IMG/VR virus record: IMGVR_UViG_3300030102_007074
Span: 1 to 47,877 of that record
Direction: 5' to 3' (one strand)
From: a virus
DNA length: 47,877 bases
Shown here: piece after piece, positions 22,237 through 30,398 of the stretch
Layout of the letters: each line of letters opens with the position of its first letter
Numbering within the stretch: the stretch's first letter is position 1
Program-made: the position numbers and the translations under genes
The notes under the pieces: model-generated
The model's database searches: none
The model's input: the letters and a program-made list of their open reading frames with translations, nothing else
What the model was told of the DNA's origin: nothing

Positions 22237-22266
22237 AGGGGGGCGAAAGCCCCCCTTCTTTGTTTT
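22237..22266 (+). terminator. Rho-independent terminator
   Basis: Stem AGGGGGGC (22237-22244), GAAA tetraloop, GCCCCCCT (22249-22256), then TCTTTGTTTT. It closes the lipoprotein unit. Confidence 0.92.
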
Positions 22267-22283
22267 AAGAACTAATTATACCA

Positions 22284-23609
22284 ATGGCAAAGAAATCTTA
22301 TGTCTTAGACACTAACGTCTACCTAACAGATGCTCATTGTTTCAAAAAATTTGGCAGAAATGACATCATACTTCCAATAAAAGTTCTGGAAGAAATAGAC
22401 AAACACAAAAAACGACAAGACGGTGTGGGAGCAAACGCTCGCCACGCTATACGTCTTTTAGACGAACTTAGAGCAAGAGGCAATCTCCACAAAGGGATTC
22501 GTATCGGCAAAGGTCTAGGGATTATTAGAGCGGTATCCAGTGATGTTTCGCTTTTACCACCCACAATGGACCGCAGAGACGCTGATAACATTATTATTGC
22601 TTCTGCCCTAGCAGAACAAAAACAGTTTCCAAACCGTAAAGTCGCTGTTGTTTCATTAGACATCAACTTGCGAGTCCGTTGCGATGCTATTGGATTAGAT
22701 TGTCAGGATTATTCAGAGAACCAAGTAATAAAAGAAAAAGCAAGTTTCTACTCCGGTTTTATGAAACATTTGGTAGATGACGAAGAAATCGACAGATTCT
22801 ATGCTGGAGACGAAATTTTTATCGAACAGGACGCCGCACACGTCTTTCCAAACCAGTTTGTGATGTTGGTATCGTCCTTAAACGAGAAGAAAACAGCCCT
22901 AGCGATGTTTATCGACCATAACAAGCCTCTCAGAAAAACTACCGAGTACAAGAGAGGGATTTGGGGAGTAACACCCAGAAACAAAGAACAAACATTTGGT
23001 CTCAATCTCTTGTTGGACCCAGACATTCAAGTAGTGTCTCTAGTGGGTCAGGCTGGCTGTGGTAAGACTCTTTTAGCAGTAGCCGCAGGGTTGGAGCAAA
23101 CAATTGATTTGACCGGCAGAACGGAACCTAGATACAAAAAACTTTTGATTTCTAGACCAATCCAACCAATGGGTAAAGACCTTGGTTACCTTCCCGGTAC
23201 CATGGAAGATAAAATGTCTCCTTGGATCGCACCAATCAAGGATAATCTTCTTTTCCTAATGGATGACGACAAAGACGCTATGGAAATGTATTTTTCAAAA
23301 GGCGTGATTGACATTGAAGCAATCACCTACATTCGTGGTCGTTCTATCAGCAATGCTTTCATTATTATTGACGAAGCACAGAACTTAACAGCACACGAAT
23401 TAAAGACTATAATAACAAGAGTCGGCGAGAACACAAAAATAGTTCTTACTGGCGATGTTGAGCAGATTGATAACATCTATCTCGACGAACGCTCTAACGG
23501 TCTAACTCACGCATTTGAGAGACTAAAACCTTATGGTTTGGCAGGACACGTCAAATTAGTCAAGGGCGAGCGTTCTAAGGTTGCTACCTTGGCTGCAAAA
23601 GTCTTGTGA
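22284..23609 (+). CDS. phoH: PIN-PhoH RNase-ATPase
   Basis: 441 residues. Residues about 1-150 are a PIN nuclease domain: VLDTNVYLTD carries the first acidic site, and VLEEIDK, DRRDADNIIIA and VVSLDINLR the others. Residues about 225-441 are a PhoH-type P-loop ATPase with Walker A GQAGCGKT near residue 255, Walker B FIIIDEAQN and LTGDVEQID. Proteins of this fusion type couple RNA unwinding to cleavage. phoH genes are frequent in marine phages. There is no strong ribosome site upstream and the gene follows a terminator, so its promoter is unclear. Confidence 0.85.
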   Translation: MAKKSYVLDTNVYLTDAHCFKKFGRNDIILPIKVLEEIDKHKKRQDGVGANARHAIRLLDELRARGNLHKGIRIGKGLGIIRAVSSDVSLLPPTMDRRDADNIIIASALAEQKQFPNRKVAVVSLDINLRVRCDAIGLDCQDYSENQVIKEKASFYSGFMKHLVDDEEIDRFYAGDEIFIEQDAAHVFPNQFVMLVSSLNEKKTALAMFIDHNKPLRKTTEYKRGIWGVTPRNKEQTFGLNLLLDPDIQVVSLVGQAGCGKTLLAVAAGLEQTIDLTGRTEPRYKKLLISRPIQPMGKDLGYLPGTMEDKMSPWIAPIKDNLLFLMDDDKDAMEMYFSKGVIDIEAITYIRGRSISNAFIIIDEAQNLTAHELKTIITRVGENTKIVLTGDVEQIDNIYLDERSNGLTHAFERLKPYGLAGHVKLVKGERSKVATLAAKVL

Positions 23610-23615
23610 GGAAGA

Positions 23616-23864
23616 ATGAAGGTAAAAACAGAAGAAGAACTTCGTGAAGAAGATCCAAAGTATTTTCTTGTTAAGAACGATACTAAATTAAAAGAATTAA
23701 TTGTAAACTACGTTGGTGAACAACTTCACCCCCTCAAACCCGAGGTAACGGTGGAAGATATTGTAAACATCTTTGCAGATGAATTCCCAGAGTTTCTAAT
23801 GGTTGTGGCACAGGAAAACTTTCTCCGTGGTTACACAACTGGACTAGAAGACGCAAAAATTTAA
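23616..23864 (+). CDS. Small acidic hypothetical protein
   Basis: 82 residues, with MKVKTEEELREEDPKYFLV and VEDIVNIFADEFPEFLMVV, ending in LRGYTTGLEDA. It is helical and acidic, as in many small T4-like proteins. It immediately follows the PIN-PhoH gene. No family recognised. Confidence 0.5.
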   Translation: MKVKTEEELREEDPKYFLVKNDTKLKELIVNYVGEQLHPLKPEVTVEDIVNIFADEFPEFLMVVAQENFLRGYTTGLEDAKI

Positions 23865-23873
23865 AGAAAAAGG

Positions 23874-23907
23874 TTGACAAATTTCTTATTCTATGCCATT
23901 GTATAGG
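23874..23907 (+). promoter_or_regulatory. Probable sigma70-like promoter for the nuclease gene
   Basis: Perfect TTGACA at 23874-23879. The -10 is less clear: CATTGT at 23897 with 17-base spacing or TATAGG at 23902-23907 with 22. A ribosome site AAAGGAG follows before the gene. Confidence 0.5.
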
Positions 23908-23925
23908 TAAGAAAGGAGAAAAATT

Positions 23926-24561
23926 ATGGCTCATATTTCATTTTCTGAACTAGCCAAATGGGACTTCTGTCCCTACGCCCGTAAACTGATTTACGAGGAC
24001 AAGGTTAAAAAGTTCAAGGGTAACATTTTTACTGGGTTTGGTTCTGCCATTCACTCCGTTTGCGAGAAGTATTTTGAGTCTAACCGAGAGTTAGATAAAA
24101 AGTTTTTCTTTGGAGAAATGTTCCGTAAAGAGTTGAAACGTCTTGAGCGCACAGGTGAGCAGTTCACCGTAAAACAAATCACTGATTTTTATAATCAAGG
24201 TCTTGCTATTGTAGAAGAACTAGACCAAGCGTTTGACGATTACTTTGGAGATGACTTTGAGTTTATCAAAGCAGAGGATACCCTAATGGAACGTATCGGC
24301 GACTTCACTGTTGCTGATTACAAGTTCAAAGGATACATTGATTTAATTATCAAAACCAAAGATGGTAAGTACCACATTATTGATTACAAGTCCTGCTCGT
24401 GGGGCTGGGATGCAAAAAAACGCTCTGATCGTATGGTAACCTATCAACTTACGCTTTATAAAAATTATTGGGCACAAAAGATGGGTATTCCTCATAATAT
24501 GATTGAGACTCATTTTGCACTCCTAAAACGCACTGCGAAAGTTGGCAAGAAGATCACTTGA
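23926..24561 (+). CDS. PD-(D/E)XK nuclease, Cas4/RecB-like, apparently truncated by a frameshift
   Basis: 211 residues. SFSELAKWDFCPYARKL has the N-terminal cysteine of Cas4-like nucleases. GFGSAIHSVCEKYF and the core GYIDLIIKT...YHIIDYKSC (acidic and lysine residues) make the PD-(D/E)XK site, and YQLTLYKNYW is the usual closing helix. The frame stops after KKIT. In the -1 frame straight after it, NRLSCQRCEFFNTQHC continues, which supplies the missing C-terminal cysteines. The frame as read would lack its iron-sulfur ligands. The gene has its own promoter. Confidence 0.75.
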   Translation: MAHISFSELAKWDFCPYARKLIYEDKVKKFKGNIFTGFGSAIHSVCEKYFESNRELDKKFFFGEMFRKELKRLERTGEQFTVKQITDFYNQGLAIVEELDQAFDDYFGDDFEFIKAEDTLMERIGDFTVADYKFKGYIDLIIKTKDGKYHIIDYKSCSWGWDAKKRSDRMVTYQLTLYKNYWAQKMGIPHNMIETHFALLKRTAKVGKKIT

Positions 24562-24617
24562 AGAATCGTTTATCTTGTCAAAGATGTGAGTTCTTCAACA
24601 CTCAACATTGCACTTAG
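24552..24617 (+). pseudogene. Out-of-frame C-terminal Cys motif of the nuclease
   Basis: A 21-codon frame, shifted -1 relative to the preceding gene, encodes KNRLSCQRCEFFNTQHCT. C-x2-C-x6-C resembles the C-terminal iron-sulfur ligands of Cas4 and AddB nucleases. Its stop lies ten bases before the next start, as is typical of gene junctions here. So it is likely the original end of the nuclease. Confidence 0.55.
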
Positions 24618-24627
24618 GAATACTATA

Positions 24628-25890
24628 ATGTCAGAGGAAATTAAAAAGAAAAAAATATTGGTGTTCTCCGATCACCCAATGTCGCCATCGGGTGTGGGAA
24701 CACAAACTAAATTCTTCATCGAAGCCCTGCTGAAAACTGGACGATATCAGTTCATTTCTTTTGGTGGGGCTGTGGACCATAAAGACTTCCGTCCACAAAA
24801 AACAAATGAATGGGGTGATGATTTAGTAATCTATCCGGTAAAGGGATATGGTGATCACAATATAGTTCGTGAAGCAGTTTGGATTGAACGACCAGATGCC
24901 GTATGGATTATGACAGACCCCCGGTTTTGGATTTGGATGTGGGAAATCGAGGAGGAAATCCGTTCTCATTGCCCACTAGTTTATTATCATGTGTGGGATA
25001 ACTATCCATATCCAATTTTTAATCGTAAGTTTTATCGTTCAAACGATGCTATTGCATCGATTAGCAAAGTAACCAAAGATATTGTTGATGTAGTTTCTCC
25101 AGAAACTAAGCACCGCCACATCCCTCACGCAGTGCCACAATACTTTAAACCTCTAAGTGATAAAGAACGAGAGAGTTTTAGAAAAGAAAATTTTGGAGAC
25201 TATGCAGATAAGTTTGTTTTATTTTGGAACAATAGAAATGCTAGAAGAAAACAAAGCGGTTCGCTTATTTTTTGGTTTAAGCGATTTATTGACAAAATTG
25301 GGCACGATAATGCTATGCTTATTATGCACACAAACACAAAGGACAATCATGGTCAAGATTTAGATGCAATTGTTCAGGAACTCCGTCTAACAGATGGACA
25401 AGTAAAATTCAGTAGACAAAAAATGCCTGCGGAACACTTGGCTAAAATATATGGCGCGGTCGATTGCACCATAAATATTTCTGACGCAGAGGGTTTCGGA
25501 CTTGGCACATTGGAGTCTCTAAGTTGCGGCACGCCCATTATTGTCAATATGACCGGAGGCTTACAAGAACAGGTCACTGATGGTAAAAAGTGGTTCGGAG
25601 TTGGTATTGAGCCAGCCTCCAAAGCGATCATTGGCTCTCAGGAAATACCTTTTATTCGTGAGGATAGATGTAACGCTGATGATGTGGTAAATGCTTTAGA
25701 AGAGATGTATAATAAAACTCATAAACAACGCCGCAAAATGGGCGAACTAGGGAGAAAACACGCTTTGAAAAACTACTCTTTTGAGAAGTTTGAAAAAGAT
25801 TGGGTGGAGTTTATGGACGAGATCATTGAAGAAAACGGTTCTTGGGAAACTCGTAAAAATTATAAGTCATGGGAGCAGATTACATTATGA
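24628..25890 (+). CDS. GT4-family glycosyltransferase
   Basis: 420 residues from ATG 24628 (AGGA eight bases upstream); an earlier in-frame ATG at 24586 lies inside the nuclease tail. GT-B fold: an N-terminal VFSDHPMSPSGVGTQTKFF loop for the acceptor, and a C-terminal NISDAEGFGLGTLESLSCG with the E-x7-E motif that binds the sugar nucleotide. It would transfer one sugar from an activated donor to a growing glycan. It opens the 17-kb glycan cluster. Donor and acceptor cannot be named. Confidence 0.8.
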   Translation: MSEEIKKKKILVFSDHPMSPSGVGTQTKFFIEALLKTGRYQFISFGGAVDHKDFRPQKTNEWGDDLVIYPVKGYGDHNIVREAVWIERPDAVWIMTDPRFWIWMWEIEEEIRSHCPLVYYHVWDNYPYPIFNRKFYRSNDAIASISKVTKDIVDVVSPETKHRHIPHAVPQYFKPLSDKERESFRKENFGDYADKFVLFWNNRNARRKQSGSLIFWFKRFIDKIGHDNAMLIMHTNTKDNHGQDLDAIVQELRLTDGQVKFSRQKMPAEHLAKIYGAVDCTINISDAEGFGLGTLESLSCGTPIIVNMTGGLQEQVTDGKKWFGVGIEPASKAIIGSQEIPFIREDRCNADDVVNALEEMYNKTHKQRRKMGELGRKHALKNYSFEKFEKDWVEFMDEIIEENGSWETRKNYKSWEQITL

Positions 25891-27146
25891 AAAAAGTTAT
25901 TGTAAAAGGACCACTACTCTCGCAAACTGGGTATGGTGAACAAGCTAGGTTTGCTCTCAGGGCGTTACGTTCAAGACCAGATTTGTTTGACCTTTACCTA
26001 ATGAATTTGGAATGGGGTAAATCAAATCATGTTATTGAAGACGATGAGGAAAGGGCTTGGATAATCGAACAGATTAAAAAGACAGCACAATTCATTAATT
26101 CTGGTAATGCTGCATTTGATATTTCGTTGCAAGTCACAATCCCAAATGAGTTTGAAAAAATGGCACCAATCAATGTTGGCTACACTGCTGGTATTGAAAC
26201 AACAAAAGTGGCACCTCAATGGTTGCAATTGACCAATGAAAATGTGGATAAGTTAATTGTTACTAGTAATCACGCTAAGAACGTATTTATCCAAACTGTG
26301 ACAATGGCACAAGATCAAAATGGAAATAAATTTCCTTATAAGTTGGACAAGCCTGTTGATGTTGTCAGTTATCCAGTAAAACCAAGCGAGACAAAAGAGG
26401 TGGAACTCGATTTACCACACGATTTTAATTTCTTTGTAACTTCTCAGTGGGGCGCAAGAAAGAATTTAGAAAATACAATCCGCTGGTTTGTGGAGGAAAA
26501 CATTGATCAAGAAGTTGGCTTAGTTATTAAAACCAACTCCATTAAAAATTCCATGATTGATAGAGAGTTCACATATCGCCGTCTTGCGGCTTTGTTATCG
26601 CCATATCCAGAGCGTAAGTGTTCTGTGGTGTTGCTACATGGATATATGTCTGAGGCTGAAATGCAATCGCTGTATAGACACGATAAAATCAAAGCATTGA
26701 TTAATATCGCTCACGGCGAAGGTTTTGGACTGCCACTATTTGATGCAGCCGCCGCTGGACTACCGATCATCACAGTTGGTTGGTCGGGTCAATGTGACTT
26801 TCTCTTTGTACCAGAGAAAGACAAAAAAGGTAAAATAAAACAAAAGGCAAAATTCCTAAAGGTAGATTATGACATAGCACCTGTACAGCCCGAGGCTCAT
26901 TGGGGTGGTGTGATTGAACCCGACTCATCTTGGGCACATGCTAAAGAGGGTTCATATAAAATGGCTCTTCGCAAAATGAGGAAAGAACACCACATTTATA
27001 GAGGTCTGGCTAAAGAACTTAAAAAATGGGTTAATAAAACATTTACTAGTGAAAACCAATATAAACAATTTGTAGAAGCGTTCGACTATGATTCTCCAGA
27101 TGTTTGGTTATCTGAACTAGGCGATATAGTGAAGGAATATGAGTAA
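25887..27146 (+). CDS. GT4-family glycosyltransferase
   Basis: 419 residues, ATGA overlap with the gene before. GPLLSQTGYGEQARFALRAL is a glycine-rich N-terminal loop, and IAHGEGFGLPLFDAAAAGLP the GT4 donor-site motif with E-x7-D in place of E-x7-E. The TSQWGARKNL region fits the start of the C-terminal domain. Related in type to the preceding enzyme but not a close duplicate. Role: a second step in the same glycan. Confidence 0.8.
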   Translation: MKKVIVKGPLLSQTGYGEQARFALRALRSRPDLFDLYLMNLEWGKSNHVIEDDEERAWIIEQIKKTAQFINSGNAAFDISLQVTIPNEFEKMAPINVGYTAGIETTKVAPQWLQLTNENVDKLIVTSNHAKNVFIQTVTMAQDQNGNKFPYKLDKPVDVVSYPVKPSETKEVELDLPHDFNFFVTSQWGARKNLENTIRWFVEENIDQEVGLVIKTNSIKNSMIDREFTYRRLAALLSPYPERKCSVVLLHGYMSEAEMQSLYRHDKIKALINIAHGEGFGLPLFDAAAAGLPIITVGWSGQCDFLFVPEKDKKGKIKQKAKFLKVDYDIAPVQPEAHWGGVIEPDSSWAHAKEGSYKMALRKMRKEHHIYRGLAKELKKWVNKTFTSENQYKQFVEAFDYDSPDVWLSELGDIVKEYE

Positions 27147-28767
27147 GAAAGTAGTCTTTGTGGCAGATTTTTTTGTAGAACAGGTTCTTGGCGGTGGGGA
27201 ACTAAACAACGAAGAACTGATAATTATGCTCAGAGATTCTGGCTACGAAGTTGAAAAAACAAACAGCAAAGACGTAACCAGTAAGTTTTTAGAAACAAAC
27301 AAGGAAAGTTTCTTTATAATTTCAAATTTTGTTTTTCTAGAACCTAACCATCGCAACTGGCTTACTAATAACGCACAATATGTTATTTACGAACACGACC
27401 ATAAGTATGTAAAGAGCAGAAACCCTGCGTTTCACAAAGATTTTGAAGTTCCAAGTTCTCTATTGTTGAACTTTAGGTTTTATAGAGAAGCGCAGAGTGT
27501 TATTTGCCAGAGTCAATTCCATAAATCCATAGTGCTAAAAAATATAAAAACTGAAAATGTCACTAGTGTTGATGGTAACTTGTGGTCTGAAAAATCTTTA
27601 GAACTATTGGAAAAACTTTCCTTAAAGAACAAAAAAGAGACCCACGCATCTGTTCTAGATTCTCCGTTTGCAAGTAAAAATACACCGAAAACTGTATCAT
27701 TCTGTAAGCATAAGGGCATAGAATTTGAATTAGTTAAAGATAACAACTACGAAAGATTTTTAGAAAAACTTAGTAATAATAAGAAATTTGTGTTTCTACC
27801 AACAACCCCTGAAACTTTGTCCCGTATTGTTTGTGAGGCAAGGATGATGGGGATGTCTGTTTTAACAAACGAATTGGTTGGTGCATGTCAGGAACCATGG
27901 TTCAAATTGAAGGGCGCTGAACTAATTGATGTTATGCGGACCAAAAGAAAAGAGATATTTGACACAATAGTTTCAGAGATTGAGACTCCAAAGCAAGCCA
28001 AACAGAATCCAAAAGTTAGCATAGTTACGACCTTTCACGACGGAGAGGAGTATTTGGATGGGTTTTTAAAAAATATTGTTGAACAGTCTCGGTTTAAAGA
28101 CTGTGAACTGGTTATTGTTGATGCAGCATCGTCTGGAAACGAAAAAAAATTGATTGAAAAATATCAAAAACAAAATCAAAACATAGTGTACATCAGGCTT
28201 GAAGAAAAATTGAAACCCACACCCTGTATCAATTTAGCCATACAAAAATCTAAAGGGGAGTACATCCACCTATCTTTAATTGATGATAGGAAATCTCCTA
28301 AAGCCGTTGAACTTCTAATTGAAGGTTTGGAAAAAAATATAGATGTGGGTCTGGTGTATGGTGACGTGTTTGTGTCTACCAAGCCAAATGAAACATATAA
28401 ACAAAATAATAAAAAAGTAAAATCAGAACACTCTTCATTTGAGTTTAGCAGGGAAAATATGATTAAGTGTCTTCCCGGTCCAATGCCAATGTGGCGCTAT
28501 AATCTGCATGAAGTTTTGGGATTTTTTGATGATCTAGAGTGCAACTATGCAGATGATTGGGAAATGTGGTTGAGGATGGTCCAACATGGTATCTCCTTCA
28601 AGAAAATCAAACAGCCTGTCGGTTTATATTTAACTGGTGGTCGTTCCCAAATACAAGACAATCTGGACCAACGTAAGGAAGAAGCAAAGTTATTCTTTAA
28701 ATATGCTAACGTTTTCGGTTACAATTACAATAAGTATTACAATTACTTTAACCAATTTATGAGATAA
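27139..28767 (+). CDS. Bifunctional glycosyltransferase: GT4-like plus GT2 domains
   Basis: 542 residues. Residues 1-285 resemble a reduced GT-B enzyme, with ADFFVEQVLGGGELNNEEL near the start and FLPTTPETLSRIVCEARMMG near 235. Residues about 295-540 are a GT2 (GT-A) domain: PKVSIVTTFHDGEEYLDGFL, ELVIVDAAS, SLIDDRKSP (metal-binding acidic pair), and a DDWEMWLRM segment near residue 475, typical of the catalytic D-W-E/D. Two transferases in one chain would add two sugars in sequence. It overlaps the previous gene by eight bases. Confidence 0.75.
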   Translation: MSKKVVFVADFFVEQVLGGGELNNEELIIMLRDSGYEVEKTNSKDVTSKFLETNKESFFIISNFVFLEPNHRNWLTNNAQYVIYEHDHKYVKSRNPAFHKDFEVPSSLLLNFRFYREAQSVICQSQFHKSIVLKNIKTENVTSVDGNLWSEKSLELLEKLSLKNKKETHASVLDSPFASKNTPKTVSFCKHKGIEFELVKDNNYERFLEKLSNNKKFVFLPTTPETLSRIVCEARMMGMSVLTNELVGACQEPWFKLKGAELIDVMRTKRKEIFDTIVSEIETPKQAKQNPKVSIVTTFHDGEEYLDGFLKNIVEQSRFKDCELVIVDAASSGNEKKLIEKYQKQNQNIVYIRLEEKLKPTPCINLAIQKSKGEYIHLSLIDDRKSPKAVELLIEGLEKNIDVGLVYGDVFVSTKPNETYKQNNKKVKSEHSSFEFSRENMIKCLPGPMPMWRYNLHEVLGFFDDLECNYADDWEMWLRMVQHGISFKKIKQPVGLYLTGGRSQIQDNLDQRKEEAKLFFKYANVFGYNYNKYYNYFNQFMR

Positions 28768-28768
28768 A

Positions 28769-29176
28769 ATGAGAAAATACCTACCAACACTAAGTGAACT
28801 AATAGATAGACTTTCGATTGTGCAGTTAAAAGAAGTGTTTATCCCAGAACACAAAAAAGAATACGCACAAGAAATATCAGACATCTGTCATGATATACAA
28901 ATTATTCTTGATAAGTCGGAGGACGTATCCGCAGAAACAATAAGAGCGATTGTAGTCCTGTCCCAAATGAATCTGCACATTTGGCACAACGAATCAAATT
29001 ATCGCAAGGGCATTAAAGATGGAAACAATCTTGAACTGACTCACGGTATTAATGGTATTAGAAATACTGCAAAAAACAAGATACAAGAATTAAACGGCGG
29101 CAGAAAAGATTATAAAATTGACTGTCTTGCCGCAGAATTTAAAGACTGGGAGATAAGCTGGAATGAAAGAACCTAG
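28769..29176 (+). CDS. Hypothetical protein of phage glycan clusters
   Basis: 135 residues, one base after the previous stop. Mainly helical: LPTLSELIDRLSIVQLKEVF, VVLSQMNLHIWHNE and NGIRNTAKNKIQEL. I have a general impression of similar proteins beside LPS-type genes in phages and bacteria, but no function. It overlaps the DUF962 gene by 14 bases. Confidence 0.5.
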   Translation: MRKYLPTLSELIDRLSIVQLKEVFIPEHKKEYAQEISDICHDIQIILDKSEDVSAETIRAIVVLSQMNLHIWHNESNYRKGIKDGNNLELTHGINGIRNTAKNKIQELNGGRKDYKIDCLAAEFKDWEISWNERT

Positions 29177-29465
29177 CGACCTCAAAGAATACTATCAGTA
29201 TTATCTAACGTTACATAAAAATAAAACCTGTAGGAGACTACACGCGCTTGGACAACTTGTAACAGTCGTGTTTTTAACTATAGTGTTGTACACTTGGACT
29301 TGGTATTTACTACCGCTAACACCATTCGTGGTTTATCCATTTGCTTGGAGTGGACACTATTTTTTTGAAAAGAATACTCCTGCCGCATTTTCAAATCCTC
29401 TGTGGGCAAAGGCGTGCGACTGGATGATGCTAAGAGATATGTTAACAGGGAGAATAGAATTATAA
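29163..29465 (+). CDS. DUF962/Mpo1-like membrane protein
   Basis: 100 residues. YYLTLHKNKTCRRLHALGQ, a two-helix membrane part (VVFLTIVLYTWTWYL; PFVVYPFAW), then GHYFFEKNTPAAFSNPLWA and a C-terminal MLTGRIEL match the DUF962 family. Yeast Mpo1 of this family is an iron-dependent dioxygenase acting on 2-hydroxy fatty acids. The family's His residues (LH, GH) are present. In a glycan cluster it could modify a lipid carrier or lipid A acyl chain, but that is a guess. Confidence 0.75.
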   Translation: MKEPSDLKEYYQYYLTLHKNKTCRRLHALGQLVTVVFLTIVLYTWTWYLLPLTPFVVYPFAWSGHYFFEKNTPAAFSNPLWAKACDWMMLRDMLTGRIEL

Positions 29466-30391
29466 TGAAAAAAGTATTGATTACCGGCGCAGCCGGATAT
29501 ATTGGTTCAGAACTGATCAATTATTTATTAAAACAAGATTATCAGATAGTGGCGCTAGATAATTTGATGTACGAAAAGACCTCACTATTGAGGTATGCTA
29601 GTGATTCAAGATTTTCCTTCGTAAAAGGCGATGTAAGGGACCATAAATTACTTAAAGAGTTAATGAACGATGTAGATGTTATTATCCCTCTAGCAGCACT
29701 TGTTGGCTTTCCATTGTGCGATAAAGACCCCGAAGGAGCAACCGCGATTAATTACGAAGCGAACAAGTTTATTGCGGACAATAAAACATCGGAACAAAAA
29801 GTTATTTATCCTTGCACAAATTCTGGATATGGCACCAACGAGGGAGTCTGCACCGAAGAGTCTCCCCTTCGACCTGTCTCGCTTTATGGCAAGACAAAGG
29901 TTGAAGCCGAAGAGGCATACAAAAATGTTGAGAACCATGTAACCTTTAGATTGGCAACGGTGTTCGGTCCTGCTGCTCGTATGCGAACTGATTTATTGGT
30001 TAATAACTTTGTATTGAGAACTCTGAGAGATAAACTAATAGTTTTGTATGAGTGCGAGTTTATGAGAAACTATGTTCATATCCACGATGTTTGTCGAGCG
30101 TTTATGTTTGTATTGGACAACTGGGACCATTGCAAGAATGAAACATATAACGTTGGTAATGATTCTTTAAACATGAATAAACTACAGTTAGCAGAGAAAA
30201 TAAAAGAACACTTACCGCTTGAAATTATGAAAGCAGAGTTCACCAGCGACCCAGACGTAAGAGATTATGTTGTTAGCAGCCAAAAAATTTATGACAAAGG
30301 ATTTAGTTGTAAGTATGATTTGGATGACGGCGTAAAACAATTGGTCAATGCCTATTCAATTATTGAAGAGCCGTGGTACGCAAACTACTGA
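29465..30391 (+). CDS. NAD-dependent sugar epimerase/dehydratase (extended SDR)
   Basis: 308 residues from ATG 29465. Rossmann motif TGAAGYIGSEL, then DVIIPLAA, the serine site CTNSGYG, the catalytic Y-x3-K in SLYGKTKVE, and RLATVFGP. It would oxidise or epimerise the sugar of a nucleotide sugar. The specificity (4-epimerase, 4,6-dehydratase or heptose epimerase) is not readable. In this cluster it could form the 4-keto sugar needed by the ColD-like enzyme. Confidence 0.85.
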   Translation: MKKVLITGAAGYIGSELINYLLKQDYQIVALDNLMYEKTSLLRYASDSRFSFVKGDVRDHKLLKELMNDVDVIIPLAALVGFPLCDKDPEGATAINYEANKFIADNKTSEQKVIYPCTNSGYGTNEGVCTEESPLRPVSLYGKTKVEAEEAYKNVENHVTFRLATVFGPAARMRTDLLVNNFVLRTLRDKLIVLYECEFMRNYVHIHDVCRAFMFVLDNWDHCKNETYNVGNDSLNMNKLQLAEKIKEHLPLEIMKAEFTSDPDVRDYVVSSQKIYDKGFSCKYDLDDGVKQLVNAYSIIEEPWYANY

Positions 30392-30398
30392 GGAAATT

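Noticed and set aside
24586-24627. Upstream start for the first glycosyltransferase
   Set aside because: The extra 14 codons lie in the nuclease cysteine-tail region; ATG 24628 has AGGA at proper spacing.
24624-24629. TATAAT at the glycosyltransferase start
   Set aside because: It overlaps the ATG itself, so transcription from it would miss the start codon and ribosome site.
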